Source: Paenibacillus paridis
Lineage (GTDB): Bacteria; Bacillota; Bacilli; Paenibacillales; Paenibacillaceae
Direction: 5' to 3'
Assembly (NCBI RefSeq): GCF_006345825.1
Contig: NZ_VCIX01000077.1
Coordinates: 1-64,000 of the forward strand
DNA: 64,000 bases
Under the pieces are notes generated by a model. That model ran no database searches. It was not told where the DNA came from and saw only the letters and a list, made by a program, of their open reading frames with translations. A program made the translations under genes and the position numbers. Positions 44,101 to 51,672 of this stretch are shown here, piece by piece (position 1 is the first letter of the stretch; each line of letters opens with the position of its first letter).

Positions 44101-46235
44101 TCCCCGGTCAAATAGTAAGCCCCTAGAAGAACCGCATTCGAGCTTGTTCGAACGCTATCTTCGTTTTCGATATCAATAAAGCCCTTGGCACGGCTCCACC
44201 ACCCGCTAGGTGACGGGACAAACTGAACTGAGTCGTCCCCTTGCGGCTCTACCTTAAGCAGATCGATCATATTGAACATCGCGTCGGTAAGCGACAGGTC
44301 TGCGACATTTTCCCGATATGCCGAATAACCGTACTCATGGCGAAGAATATCCGCGTAGGACTCATAAAGGTTGCCGCGCTCCGCGATTAGCCCCATATGA
44401 AATTGATAGGTGCTTTCTGCGGCCATTTGCGAATAAGTCCCCAGCTGTGGGGCATAAAGAATCGGCTGCACGCTGCCTTCGTTGTTGACAAGGCTCATGC
44501 CAAGCCGCTGTTTCGTAACGCCGCCCGTCGGTTCAAATTCAACCGGAAGCTCTTCCGAAGGTACAAATACCCCATAGGTCAATGGATTTCCCGCACCGTC
44601 ATTCTTCTCCACCAGACTCATCGGAGCGCTCAGCTCCCTCAAGCTTGTTGATTCCACCGTACCTACCATTTTTGCATGCGACCTGAAACCATTTAACACT
44701 TCATTAACGCCAGAGATTAGCTCTGTTGTGAAGGACTGATATCCAATCACATAATTGCCATCGCGGCGAGGTGTAAAGTTGAAGGAAACATCTGGTTTAT
44801 TCCCTGCCATGGACCAGTTCACTTCAAAATCGTAATCGCTTCCATGCATAGAATCGGTTAATACCGCCGTTTGGCTGTCGGGAAAACTAATCCCGTCGAA
44901 TGTAATCCAGCGTGTGTTCATCGTATCGTAGTAATTGGTTCGGCTTCCTGCATTCCCATCCAATAAAACCCATTGCTCCTCAAGCCTTTCCGCCACATTA
45001 TGGATTGGCATCCAATTTCCCGTGTCCTCGTTCTTGTAGAACATGTCACGAACGATAGATTTGCCTCCATCCCATGCTGCCTCATAGAAGGTCGCCTTAT
45101 AGTTTGCATTTTCAATGCTGCCTTTTTCCGTGTAGCTGAGATTCGTTAATGTGCGGCTCCGCAAGGCGGGCAACGGCGGTGCTTGCTGCCGGATATTCCC
45201 TTCAAATTTGACTGCATCTGCCCGGGTAATAATCGTGCCCGTCGTAGGCTGCGTCCGGGTCAGCCTAACAAATTCGGTATCGTCGCCACTAAAATAATAC
45301 TCCCCCAAATCCACCCATCCAACCGACGGGCCCGACGAAGGCCTAAGATCCATAAACAAAACATCCGTAATCCCATTGTGAACAATCTCAATCTTTACAT
45401 TACTATCTGCTTTATCCGCCCAATCAAGCTTATAGAACGATATTTTTGCCGTCCCTGCTTCCAATCGCGGATTCCATGTGATGCTTCTGCCTACGGCATC
45501 CGTATATTTGGAACTGGAATTATTGTATCCCTTCACTCCCGCGCTTGTGGTCCAATAAGGAGCGGAGAACCCGTTACTCGCGTTAGCTGCATCAACGGTG
45601 ACCACATTGTCAATCGTAAGGCTTCCATCATCAATGATAATCGTCTTATGCGGCTCTTTCTGTTGAATATTCCCTTCGAATTTGACCGCATCAGCGCGCG
45701 TAAGTATCGTGCTCGTAGTGCCGGTAGACCGGGTCAATTTAACGAATTCTTCACCAACCCCGGAAAAATAGTACTCGCCCAAATCAACCCATCCCGCAGG
45801 ATCGCCAAATGAGGGCCTCAGATCCATATAGAGCACATCTGTCGTTCCATTATGAACGATTTCGATTTTCACATTGCTGTCTGCCTTATCCTCCCAGTTA
45901 AGCTTATATAACGATATTTTCGCCGTTCCTGCTTCCAAGCGCGGATTCCAGGTTATCGATCTGCCTGCTGTACTCGTATATTTGGAGCTGGAATTGTCAT
46001 ACCCCTTCACCCCTGTGCTTGTGGTCCAATTGGGAGCCGAATAGCCATTGTTCTCGTTACCCGCATCAGGTGTCACAACATCATTAATCGTGATGCTCCC
46101 GTCATCGATGATAATGGTTTGATAAGGCAAGGTCTCCGCATAAGCGGTCCTTATTCCTGCTAGGCTGAAAGGAACTACTATCGTCACGATGAAAACGAAT
46201 AAGAAAAACAGCTTCCTTTTGACCAAACCGCTCAC
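41175..46235 (-). CDS. Giant secreted multidomain protein with golvesin-like modules
   Basis: About 1,686 residues. Signal peptide cleaved near AYA (about 33). Modules: two golvesin-C-like beta domains (about 38-190 and 197-346; YQTIIIDDG/HKTIIIDDG start, ADAVKFEGN end), a central region (about 350-1290) whose helical stretch (YRMTGEAQYLQAAKDAADSY, YYSKLWMEILELYEETQDP) suggests an alpha/alpha toroid, a third golvesin-like domain (1293-1431), a bacterial Ig-like (Big) domain (1432-1526), and a fourth golvesin-like domain (1527-end). The GTG start has AAAGGAG five nt upstream. It follows its own terminator-isolated promoter with the shared element, and a cre in the leader. Likely binds and perhaps cleaves an extracellular polysaccharide; catalytic residues not identifiable. 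Confidence 0.75.
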   Translation of the reverse strand: MSGLVKRKLFFLFVFIVTIVVPFSLAGIRTAYAETLPYQTIIIDDGSITINDVVTPDAGNENNGYSAPNWTTSTGVKGYDNSSSKYTSTAGRSITWNPRLEAGTAKISLYKLNWEDKADSNVKIEIVHNGTTDVLYMDLRPSFGDPAGWVDLGEYYFSGVGEEFVKLTRSTGTTSTILTRADAVKFEGNIQQKEPHKTIIIDDGSLTIDNVVTVDAANASNGFSAPYWTTSAGVKGYNNSSSKYTDAVGRSITWNPRLEAGTAKISFYKLDWADKADSNVKIEIVHNGITDVLFMDLRPSSGPSVGWVDLGEYYFSGDDTEFVRLTRTQPTTGTIITRADAVKFEGNIRQQAPPLPALRSRTLTNLSYTEKGSIENANYKATFYEAAWDGGKSIVRDMFYKNEDTGNWMPIHNVAERLEEQWVLLDGNAGSRTNYYDTMNTRWITFDGISFPDSQTAVLTDSMHGSDYDFEVNWSMAGNKPDVSFNFTPRRDGNYVIGYQSFTTELISGVNEVLNGFRSHAKMVGTVESTSLRELSAPMSLVEKNDGAGNPLTYGVFVPSEELPVEFEPTGGVTKQRLGMSLVNNEGSVQPILYAPQLGTYSQMAAESTYQFHMGLIAERGNLYESYADILRHEYGYSAYRENVADLSLTDAMFNMIDLLKVEPQGDDSVQFVPSPSGWWSRAKGFIDIENEDSVRTSSNAVLLGAYYLTGDDQLYDTRALPSVQYGVSRNGIGWSPTQKKVYGVPSLWKMATLPFDVSSVAAVNQMMGTSAGIRALAEEEYLVRDPEQKDRGPVIQPLMMYRMTGEAQYLQAAKDAADSYILQHIDTPESVNVSKNEFIYYYSKLWMEILELYEETQDPKYLNAAYKEAKRYATMFVARPVPEGTVTIPQPETYNYAESFHWLESGKYQYPRSKLPEDVAGGVQADSWLVSPSGLTFEAGSTTGYYRMNAQEAPFMLRLSLYTGDKLLQDIAHNAVIGRYSSYPGYYYKGFAVSQLEPDFPLEGPSGATSIYYHHIPGQLGQTMDYLISEQSLKSNGSIAFPSVFETNFLWFKYHLYGNKPGHFYGNSDVWLWMPKGIIQTNDPQLNWITGESGDKFYIGLSNSSSDEVQTSIELNAQIIGFNPAQDYTVTIIRDNGTPEQALMSGGSIQATVSSKGITAIIVEGLNIDVPLHQVRTADSSDASYFFDIHSPIDAVKGMLIVKPDETVYDAYVQAKTTKPATIHYSLDGGATYTTIPDTIYPMEWSIRVNDLSETFTYYVESDGKQTRKRTLYLSDQVTAAPVQPDWQDGSSIIVDNTEAETEGAWIRDTTANDYYYDNYVYAKSTAGTATSKIMWRPELPESVTYSVYYKLPQITAASENWATNASFTVYYSGGSETVTVDETTAKGTWVHLGDYPFAAGDSGYVELTNKANKSRVVADAIMWVDPNSMPQLESAVILSDRNELQMTQTAQLSVTGYLDNGLIGDLTQANVQYFVDRTDLAEVDTSGSLTLLHLDGETDHIEVWATVTLDGVTLTTPPLAITIKDLTVIVDSTNTTGLYTTEGSWSQSNLAGYKIGVKSRYSTVQGSSATWKGQFPEGTYTVSIYKLVHTTANDNHVKVEVKHQSGTEVTYIDATVGSSGWVNLGTFDFTGDGSEYVRLTRVTPTTVDPPTLPADMIYTRVDAVKFERHSVSPELLANEAPVNE
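45185..46124. repeat. Two tandem golvesin-module coding repeats
   Basis: Two coding segments of about 474 bp (158 codons) encode near-identical modules: GRSITWNPRLEAGTAKIS and DKADSNVKIEIVHNG are shared. This points to a recent duplication. Confidence 0.75.
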
Positions 46236-46248
46236 AGCCTCTCCTTTT

Positions 46249-46265
46249 AATGATAACGCTTCCAA
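46249..46265 (-). promoter_or_regulatory. Catabolite-responsive element (cre)
   Basis: Reverse strand TTGGAAGCGTTATCATT fits WTGNAARCGNWWWCAWW at every position. It lies between the promoter and the GTG start of the giant gene, as in CcpA roadblock sites. Confidence 0.7.
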
Positions 46266-46347
46266 AATAATAATGCCCCCTTTGCTCGAATGATCGTAAA
46301 GAAGCAATTAGCCTTATCCTGCTGGCTAACCCTGCTCCGTCGTTTTT

Positions 46348-46353
46348 ATCATA
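46348..46353 (-). promoter_or_regulatory. -10 box of the giant gene promoter
   Basis: TATGAT on the reverse strand, preceded by GC. The shared element begins 18 bp upstream. No good -35. Confidence 0.5.
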
Positions 46354-46371
46354 GCATGTCGCCCCATCTTG

Positions 46372-46411
46372 AAATTTCTTTCATTTCAACAATTTCTTAT
46401 AAGATTTTAAG
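46372..46411 (-). promoter_or_regulatory. Shared 40-bp regulatory element, copy upstream of the giant gene
   Basis: Reverse strand: TTAAAATCTTATAAGAAATT, then GTT, GAAAT, GAAA, GAAATTT. GAAAT recurs three times at 9-bp spacing and CTTATAAG is palindromic. 35 of 40 positions match the copy at 57026-57065. Confidence 0.7.
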
Positions 46412-46434
46412 GAAATGATATCCTTTCCTTATCA

Positions 46435-46493
46435 AGAAAAAACCTACATCCTAATTGACCGCTCAATTGCAGTCAGATAGATTGTAGGTTTTC
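46435..46493 (-). terminator. Terminator after the SGNH hydrolase gene
   Basis: Reverse strand: AAAACCTACA and TGTAGGTTTT arms around a 34-nt loop, then TTCTTG. It separates the main operon from the giant gene. Confidence 0.7.
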
Positions 46494-46509
46494 CAAGTGT
46501 ACAAATCAT

Positions 46510-47718
46510 TTATAATGGCGGCTGCACCACTAGCAGCTTCCCAAGCTGAATGACCGTTTGATCATACCAAGCTGGATGCTGCCGAACATGCTCTATGCTT
46601 CGTTCATTGCCGCCTGTCTCAAATATGGCCGCTTTGTCTGTCTTCTCGTTATCGATTTCAAAGCGAACCGTATGTTTCCCATTCGGCAGCACTGGCAAGA
46701 AAACATACTGATTTCGATTATGATCGTTATAGGGTGTGAATCGATCGATAAGGAAGGGTTCGCCTCCATCCACCGACACCTTCAATCGGCCGGAATCAGG
46801 CCCTCCGATATCGAATAACCCGATATGGGTCCCCTCGAATTGCACTGTGATAGCCTCTCCTGGATCGACTGCTCGCCAAAGGCCCGGGAACAACCAATTG
46901 TACTCGCGCACTAAAGCAAAATCATCGGGGGTCATGTAAGACCATCCTTCCGAAAAAAGAGCAATACGATCCAACGGCAGCATGGATGCATACTCCCAAG
47001 GATTACCCGGGACCAATGGATTCTGGGGCAAGTGATGTTCCACTCTTCCTTGATCTTCGCGAAGCTCGCTTATTTTCTCAAATGACCTAGTAATCGTATC
47101 CGTGTAAATCTGATGCCCTTCGGGAATTGTCGGATGGACCGAATCATGTGTAAAAATAACGGCTTCCGGAATGGACTGATCTGCCCTAGAGGTGAAAATG
47201 AGCTTTCCCTCGGATACCAACTGACTGACCGCTACGCCCAGATGAATGGAAGGAATTCCGTAATAATCGGCCACTTCCTCCTGCATAAGAGCCCCCTTCT
47301 GGTATTCGCCGGATTGGAATAAGGCCACATCCCGCTCCTTCAGCGTATAAACGAACAAAATATCGGTAAATGAGCTTCGCTTGCGGATTTGACGGACAAT
47401 CCCTTCGATCCGTGCCTTCGACTCGGAAACGCCGCCATCGTTGCCAACAAACTCAACAAACACGAGATCGGGCTGATGACGCAGCACATCCGTATCCAAG
47501 CGGGCGCAGCCGAGGTCCGATCCTGTCCCATCAATGCCTGCGTTCACTGAGTGGATTTCCGCATGGGGATACTTGCCTTGAAGCCAATCTCCCGTCATGA
47601 CCCTGTATCCTTGAGAACGCGTATTGCTGCCGCCAAAATAAACGATTGTCACGTTTTCCCCGTTTTCCAACTTCGAAATGACATTCGGCAGCCCTCTTCG
47701 AGGGAAAAGTTCCTTCAT
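46510..47718 (-). CDS. SGNH/GDSL-type hydrolase with C-terminal beta domain
   Basis: A 402-residue protein without a signal peptide. SGNH blocks: S31 (FGGSNT), G (NAGIDGTGS near 60), N93 (FVGND) and D192-H195 (HDSVHPTIPEG). These form a Ser-His-Asp esterase-type site. The C-terminal 140 residues form a beta-type domain (VQFEGTHIGLFDIGGPDSGRL). Members remove acetyl or other ester groups from sugars. It begins 8 bp after the FAD-oxidoreductase gene in the same operon. Cytosolic localisation suggests it deacylates imported oligosaccharides. Confidence 0.8.
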   Translation of the reverse strand: MKELFPRRGLPNVISKLENGENVTIVYFGGSNTRSQGYRVMTGDWLQGKYPHAEIHSVNAGIDGTGSDLGCARLDTDVLRHQPDLVFVEFVGNDGGVSESKARIEGIVRQIRKRSSFTDILFVYTLKERDVALFQSGEYQKGALMQEEVADYYGIPSIHLGVAVSQLVSEGKLIFTSRADQSIPEAVIFTHDSVHPTIPEGHQIYTDTITRSFEKISELREDQGRVEHHLPQNPLVPGNPWEYASMLPLDRIALFSEGWSYMTPDDFALVREYNWLFPGLWRAVDPGEAITVQFEGTHIGLFDIGGPDSGRLKVSVDGGEPFLIDRFTPYNDHNRNQYVFLPVLPNGKHTVRFEIDNEKTDKAAIFETGGNERSIEHVRQHPAWYDQTVIQLGKLLVVQPPL

Positions 47719-47725
47719 CGCAACT

Positions 47726-49951
47726 TCACCTGCCCTCGCTTATTATTTTCGGTGCAAAGCATTTTACGGCAAACACTTCATAGTAAGGAGTTCCATAGGT
47801 TGCGCAGAATTGAATCCGGATTCGGGTTACACGTTTCGTTTCCACCTTATGTTTATTCAGCGTAAGATAATTTCCGCGGACGATGATTTTTTTCTCGCTT
47901 CCTTCTTCTAAGGTCAAGGTCACATCATAGTCTTGGATAAGGAGCTCGATCGGATCGTCGAAATGCTCCAAATCCAGCCGTGAGTTGAACACAAGATGGA
48001 TTTCCTCCACATGTTTGGGGCTTGCAAAGCATAATTCCAACCATTCCTGTCCTTCAGTACGTTCAGATATCCAACCGTTCGGCAGACCATAAGGCCTGGA
48101 GAAGCCATTGACAACATTCTCGGGGCTATACATATTTTGGGATGGCAATAGGTCTTTGAAGCAAATGCTCTTATTCAGCTTCTTCAGCTTAGACGGCACT
48201 TCAGGCCTATAATGGAAGCTGACTGCTCCTGTCAACCTCTCTTCGTTGCCGTATACGGTAAGGCTCGCCGCACCTTCCAGTACGATGTAGATTTTGTCGT
48301 CAGCCGGCTTTTTGCAGCCGAGATCCAGCGTAATCCAGTCATCGTGACCTGCTGCTATAACTAAGCGGTAATCGTTCAGCTCGCTGGAGGGAATATAGTT
48401 CTCCTTCCGCTCCCCGCCAAACAGCTTCACCTGCAAAGTTTCCGCTTGCTCGGACCTATTTTTAATTTTGATCCGCACGCTTTCAGCCATGGATGTCTGA
48501 ATCGGCAAAACCAAACACAATGCTTTCTCCAAGGAAATCTCTTCGGTTGGATGAAAATTATCATAGCTGCGCTGAGACGAGGCACGAATCGTTAATCCGT
48601 CGGCGAAATAAGGATCCAACTCCTCTTGAAGCCCCACAATCGTTTGCCCGTCCCGAAGCAGCTGTGCCTGAAGCTCGCCCATATGGGCTTTGACTATGTC
48701 CGCGGGGTCTGCGTCGTATTTCAAGCATAACGCAGCAGCCGTTCCTACCGCCTGCCCCATACAACCGCAGGTTGCCATGACCCTTGTAGATCCGAAAGCC
48801 ACATGGGTAGCGCTTATATTGCGGCCAGCGAACATGAGATTAGGAATATTGCGTGAATACAAGCTGCGGAAAGGGAGATTGTACAATCCCGGCACGAAAT
48901 TCCATGCTGTAGCCGGCCCCTCATCGTAGATGCCTTTATTCGCATGCAGATCCATATACCAACCTCCGACGGATACTGCATCCTCGAAATGAGGCTTTGC
49001 TGTAAGATCGTTCTGCGACAGCATGTGCTCCCCTATAAACCGCCTTGACTCCCGCTTCCCCGGTATCGGGCATACATAATCCAAGATGAGATTGTCCACA
49101 TCATCAAACTCGCCGCTATTTTTGATATAATCCCAAATCCCGTACACCAATTTCCGCAGTTCCAAGGCGATGTCTTCATTATTTTTGATAATATCCATAT
49201 GTCCGCCGTATTCCAGCCACCACAATCCGCCAAGCCCGTTGATTTTCCTTGGAAAAGACCGATGGTTTAAGCCTTTTCGGATACTATCAAAAAAAGGCAG
49301 CTTCGTAATATCATACGCAAAGCCAGGCCTTTTGTAAGGAACGGAATAGTCTACGTCACGGGCTTGAAACAGAATCGTATCGCCCATGGTGTAATGGTCC
49401 GCCACCTCAGGAGCCAGCTCCTCGTTATATTCATGCTTCGCCTCTCTTCCCCATCGGAAGTGAGCGCCTGCTTGATATCCGACAATGCCATCGCCTGAGC
49501 AATCGATGAAGGTTCGGCTTGCAAAACGAAATTTTCTTTCGGAAGCGAGTTGAAGGCCGTCCACCCATTGAATTCTGCCGTTCTCCATGCCCGTTTCATG
49601 CACGCATGTATTCAGGAATAGGGAAATGTTAGGCTCAGCATAAACCATATCCAATAAGACCGTATCCGATAGCGAAAGCATAAGCTTCTTGTTGTATAAC
49701 GGATTATAGTGAAAGATTTTCAGCTTGAGCTCTTCCACCAACCCGCCCTCGCGCGCATAATAGGATGGGCTGTTTCCGAGATATGCCGAGCCGTTGATAT
49801 GAACCCTGACCTCGCTGCTCGCATTGCCCCCAAGCACCGGCCGATCATTAATAAGAGAAACCTGCAGCCCTTGGCGTGCGGCAGCAATGGCAGCGCATAT
49901 CCCAGCAATACCTCCGCCTACGACGGTTACATCTGCTTTTATAAGCTCCAT
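47726..49951 (-). CDS. FAD-dependent oxidoreductase with C-terminal beta domain
   Basis: A 741-residue protein. The N-terminus has the dinucleotide motif VVGGGIAGICAAIAAARQG, then a GGNASSEVR stretch and a MFAGRNISATHVAFGSTRVMATCGCMGQAVGTAA-type FAD block (about 395-430): FAD_oxidored (PF12831) family. The C-terminal 280 residues are beta-rich and not assigned. No signal peptide. It sits between the response regulator and the SGNH hydrolase. It may oxidise a sugar hydroxyl before cleavage; that is inference. GGAGG is eight nt before the ATG. Confidence 0.8.
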   Translation of the reverse strand: MELIKADVTVVGGGIAGICAAIAAARQGLQVSLINDRPVLGGNASSEVRVHINGSAYLGNSPSYYAREGGLVEELKLKIFHYNPLYNKKLMLSLSDTVLLDMVYAEPNISLFLNTCVHETGMENGRIQWVDGLQLASERKFRFASRTFIDCSGDGIVGYQAGAHFRWGREAKHEYNEELAPEVADHYTMGDTILFQARDVDYSVPYKRPGFAYDITKLPFFDSIRKGLNHRSFPRKINGLGGLWWLEYGGHMDIIKNNEDIALELRKLVYGIWDYIKNSGEFDDVDNLILDYVCPIPGKRESRRFIGEHMLSQNDLTAKPHFEDAVSVGGWYMDLHANKGIYDEGPATAWNFVPGLYNLPFRSLYSRNIPNLMFAGRNISATHVAFGSTRVMATCGCMGQAVGTAAALCLKYDADPADIVKAHMGELQAQLLRDGQTIVGLQEELDPYFADGLTIRASSQRSYDNFHPTEEISLEKALCLVLPIQTSMAESVRIKIKNRSEQAETLQVKLFGGERKENYIPSSELNDYRLVIAAGHDDWITLDLGCKKPADDKIYIVLEGAASLTVYGNEERLTGAVSFHYRPEVPSKLKKLNKSICFKDLLPSQNMYSPENVVNGFSRPYGLPNGWISERTEGQEWLELCFASPKHVEEIHLVFNSRLDLEHFDDPIELLIQDYDVTLTLEEGSEKKIIVRGNYLTLNKHKVETKRVTRIRIQFCATYGTPYYEVFAVKCFAPKIISEGR

Positions 49952-50050
49952 TTTGATAACCTCCATGATTAGATGCTCCTATCATGGTAATTGTTTTGAA
50001 CCTTTTTTTTTTACATGATTTCGCGAAAAAATCATACATTTTTCGCATCC

Positions 50051-51670
50051 TTATTTGGATTCGTACCGCGTCATTTTTATCCGGTATTGCTTGGGAGTAT
50101 CACCCGTATATTCTTTAAATAGTTTGCAAAAGTACCCTTCATTGACGATGCCTACTTCCTCGCACAATTCCAACAAAGAATAATCCTTCACATTTAACAG
50201 CTCGAGAGCCAATTGGATTTTTTTACGGTTGATGTAGCTGATCACACCTTCGTTCATTGTTTTTTTGAATAAGCTGCTAAAATACGACGGTGCCAAATTC
50301 ACATCCTCGGCTATGGCCTCCAGCGTCAATCGTTGTTTCAGATTCTTCTCTATAAACTGCATGGCACTCATAATTTCTGCGCGATGCAATATTTGCCCCG
50401 CGTGTACATATTCGAAGGTGAAGTCGCAAATATAGGCAAGTTGTTCTTGAAATGCCATAAAGTCCATGGGGAATTCTGCTGCCTCCGCGGCCAGCTTGTT
50501 CCCCGATTTAAACTTCACGGTAATGTCTCTGTACAAGTCTCTAAGCATCGGCGCCATAATCGACTTATGGATTTTATGGTCCGTAACAAATTGGTTTAGT
50601 TCGGCAAATGCATTCTCCAGCTCTTCCTTGGAAACCTTGCGGCTCACCCATAGAAGAAAATCAGCCAGTTTCTGCTGAAAGTCTGCTTTTTTGTCATTAT
50701 GGTAGTGGAACCGATGCATCGGTGTTTTTACTACTTTGTCTGTATGATAATAGAAATCCTCACTCACATTTTTTGCTTCCGTGTACGCTTGTTTGATCGA
50801 TTCCCAGCCTCGGTGCGGGCCTCCGAAAGCGACGGATACCCTTTGATTTAAATATTGCTGCAAATGAGAGACGATCTGCCCTCCCAATGATTGGCAAGCG
50901 TATTCCGCTTCCATATCGCTGCGGCTATTTTCCCAGGAAAGAAAGCCAATAAATCGATTATCGGACAGATCCGCAGCTACGCCGCTTCCGCCATTCATCA
51001 CCGTTTCTTCGATTACATTCGTTATCGCATATTTCAAAATGCTTTGATCAGCGGCTGAGTACTCGTTCCGGAAACTTTCATACGTATTCATTTCCACGAT
51101 GAAGCAGCAATAGTTGGCTTGAAAGAAATGAAACTGCATGCGATTGGCAAAGTCCGATGCCCGATGGGAAGGGATTTCCCCTCGGATAAGCTCGTTAAAA
51201 AATTGCTTGCGGACTCTATATTTATTTTCTAGCACGGATACGTTTAACGATTGAAATTCTGCTTCCTTTTTCTTAACCTCATTGAGAATTCCAGCCGCCT
51301 TCGATAGAGCCCGATCCAAATCCGCTTCCCTCAGCGGAACCTTAACAATGTACTCCAAAATGTTGGCATGAATAGCACGTTGAGCGTATTCAAAGGATGA
51401 GTAAGCGGTCAATAGGATATATTGGGTTTGGGGGAGCTTCGGCTTTAGCTGCTCGATCATGGAGATTCCATCCATTCGAGGCATAACGATATCCGATATA
51501 ATGATATCCGGTTTAAGCTTTAAAATTTCCTCGATCCCATCCAGCCCGTTATTCGCTTTTCCCACTAGAACGAATCGCCTATCCCTATGGGAGAGCTCGT
51601 TAAAAAACAATTCCAATCTCTGAATAATTAGGTCTTCATCATCAACAATGAAGCAGGTATAGTCTCTCAC
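50051..51670 (-). CDS. AraC-type response regulator (YesN-like)
   Basis: A 539-residue regulator. The receiver domain (1-125) has the phosphoacceptor D60 (IIISDIVMPRMDG). A central region is followed by an AraC-type double HTH (about 440-537: RLTLEAIAEDVNLAPSYFSSLFKK and YSLLELCEEVGIVNEGYFCKLFKEYTG). It pairs with the sensor kinase encoded 2 bp upstream. In Paenibacillaceae such YesM/YesN pairs control neighbouring ABC importers and glycan-degrading genes; here the shared 40-bp element is the likely target. Confidence 0.88.
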   Translation of the reverse strand: MRDYTCFIVDDEDLIIQRLELFFNELSHRDRRFVLVGKANNGLDGIEEILKLKPDIIISDIVMPRMDGISMIEQLKPKLPQTQYILLTAYSSFEYAQRAIHANILEYIVKVPLREADLDRALSKAAGILNEVKKKEAEFQSLNVSVLENKYRVRKQFFNELIRGEIPSHRASDFANRMQFHFFQANYCCFIVEMNTYESFRNEYSAADQSILKYAITNVIEETVMNGGSGVAADLSDNRFIGFLSWENSRSDMEAEYACQSLGGQIVSHLQQYLNQRVSVAFGGPHRGWESIKQAYTEAKNVSEDFYYHTDKVVKTPMHRFHYHNDKKADFQQKLADFLLWVSRKVSKEELENAFAELNQFVTDHKIHKSIMAPMLRDLYRDITVKFKSGNKLAAEAAEFPMDFMAFQEQLAYICDFTFEYVHAGQILHRAEIMSAMQFIEKNLKQRLTLEAIAEDVNLAPSYFSSLFKKTMNEGVISYINRKKIQLALELLNVKDYSLLELCEEVGIVNEGYFCKLFKEYTGDTPKQYRIKMTRYESK

Positions 51671-51672
51671 GA

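Noticed and set aside
46236..46307. Longer ATG start for the giant protein
   Set aside because: It would translate the AAAGGAG site and the cre and place a poor N-terminus before the signal peptide; the GTG start fits better.
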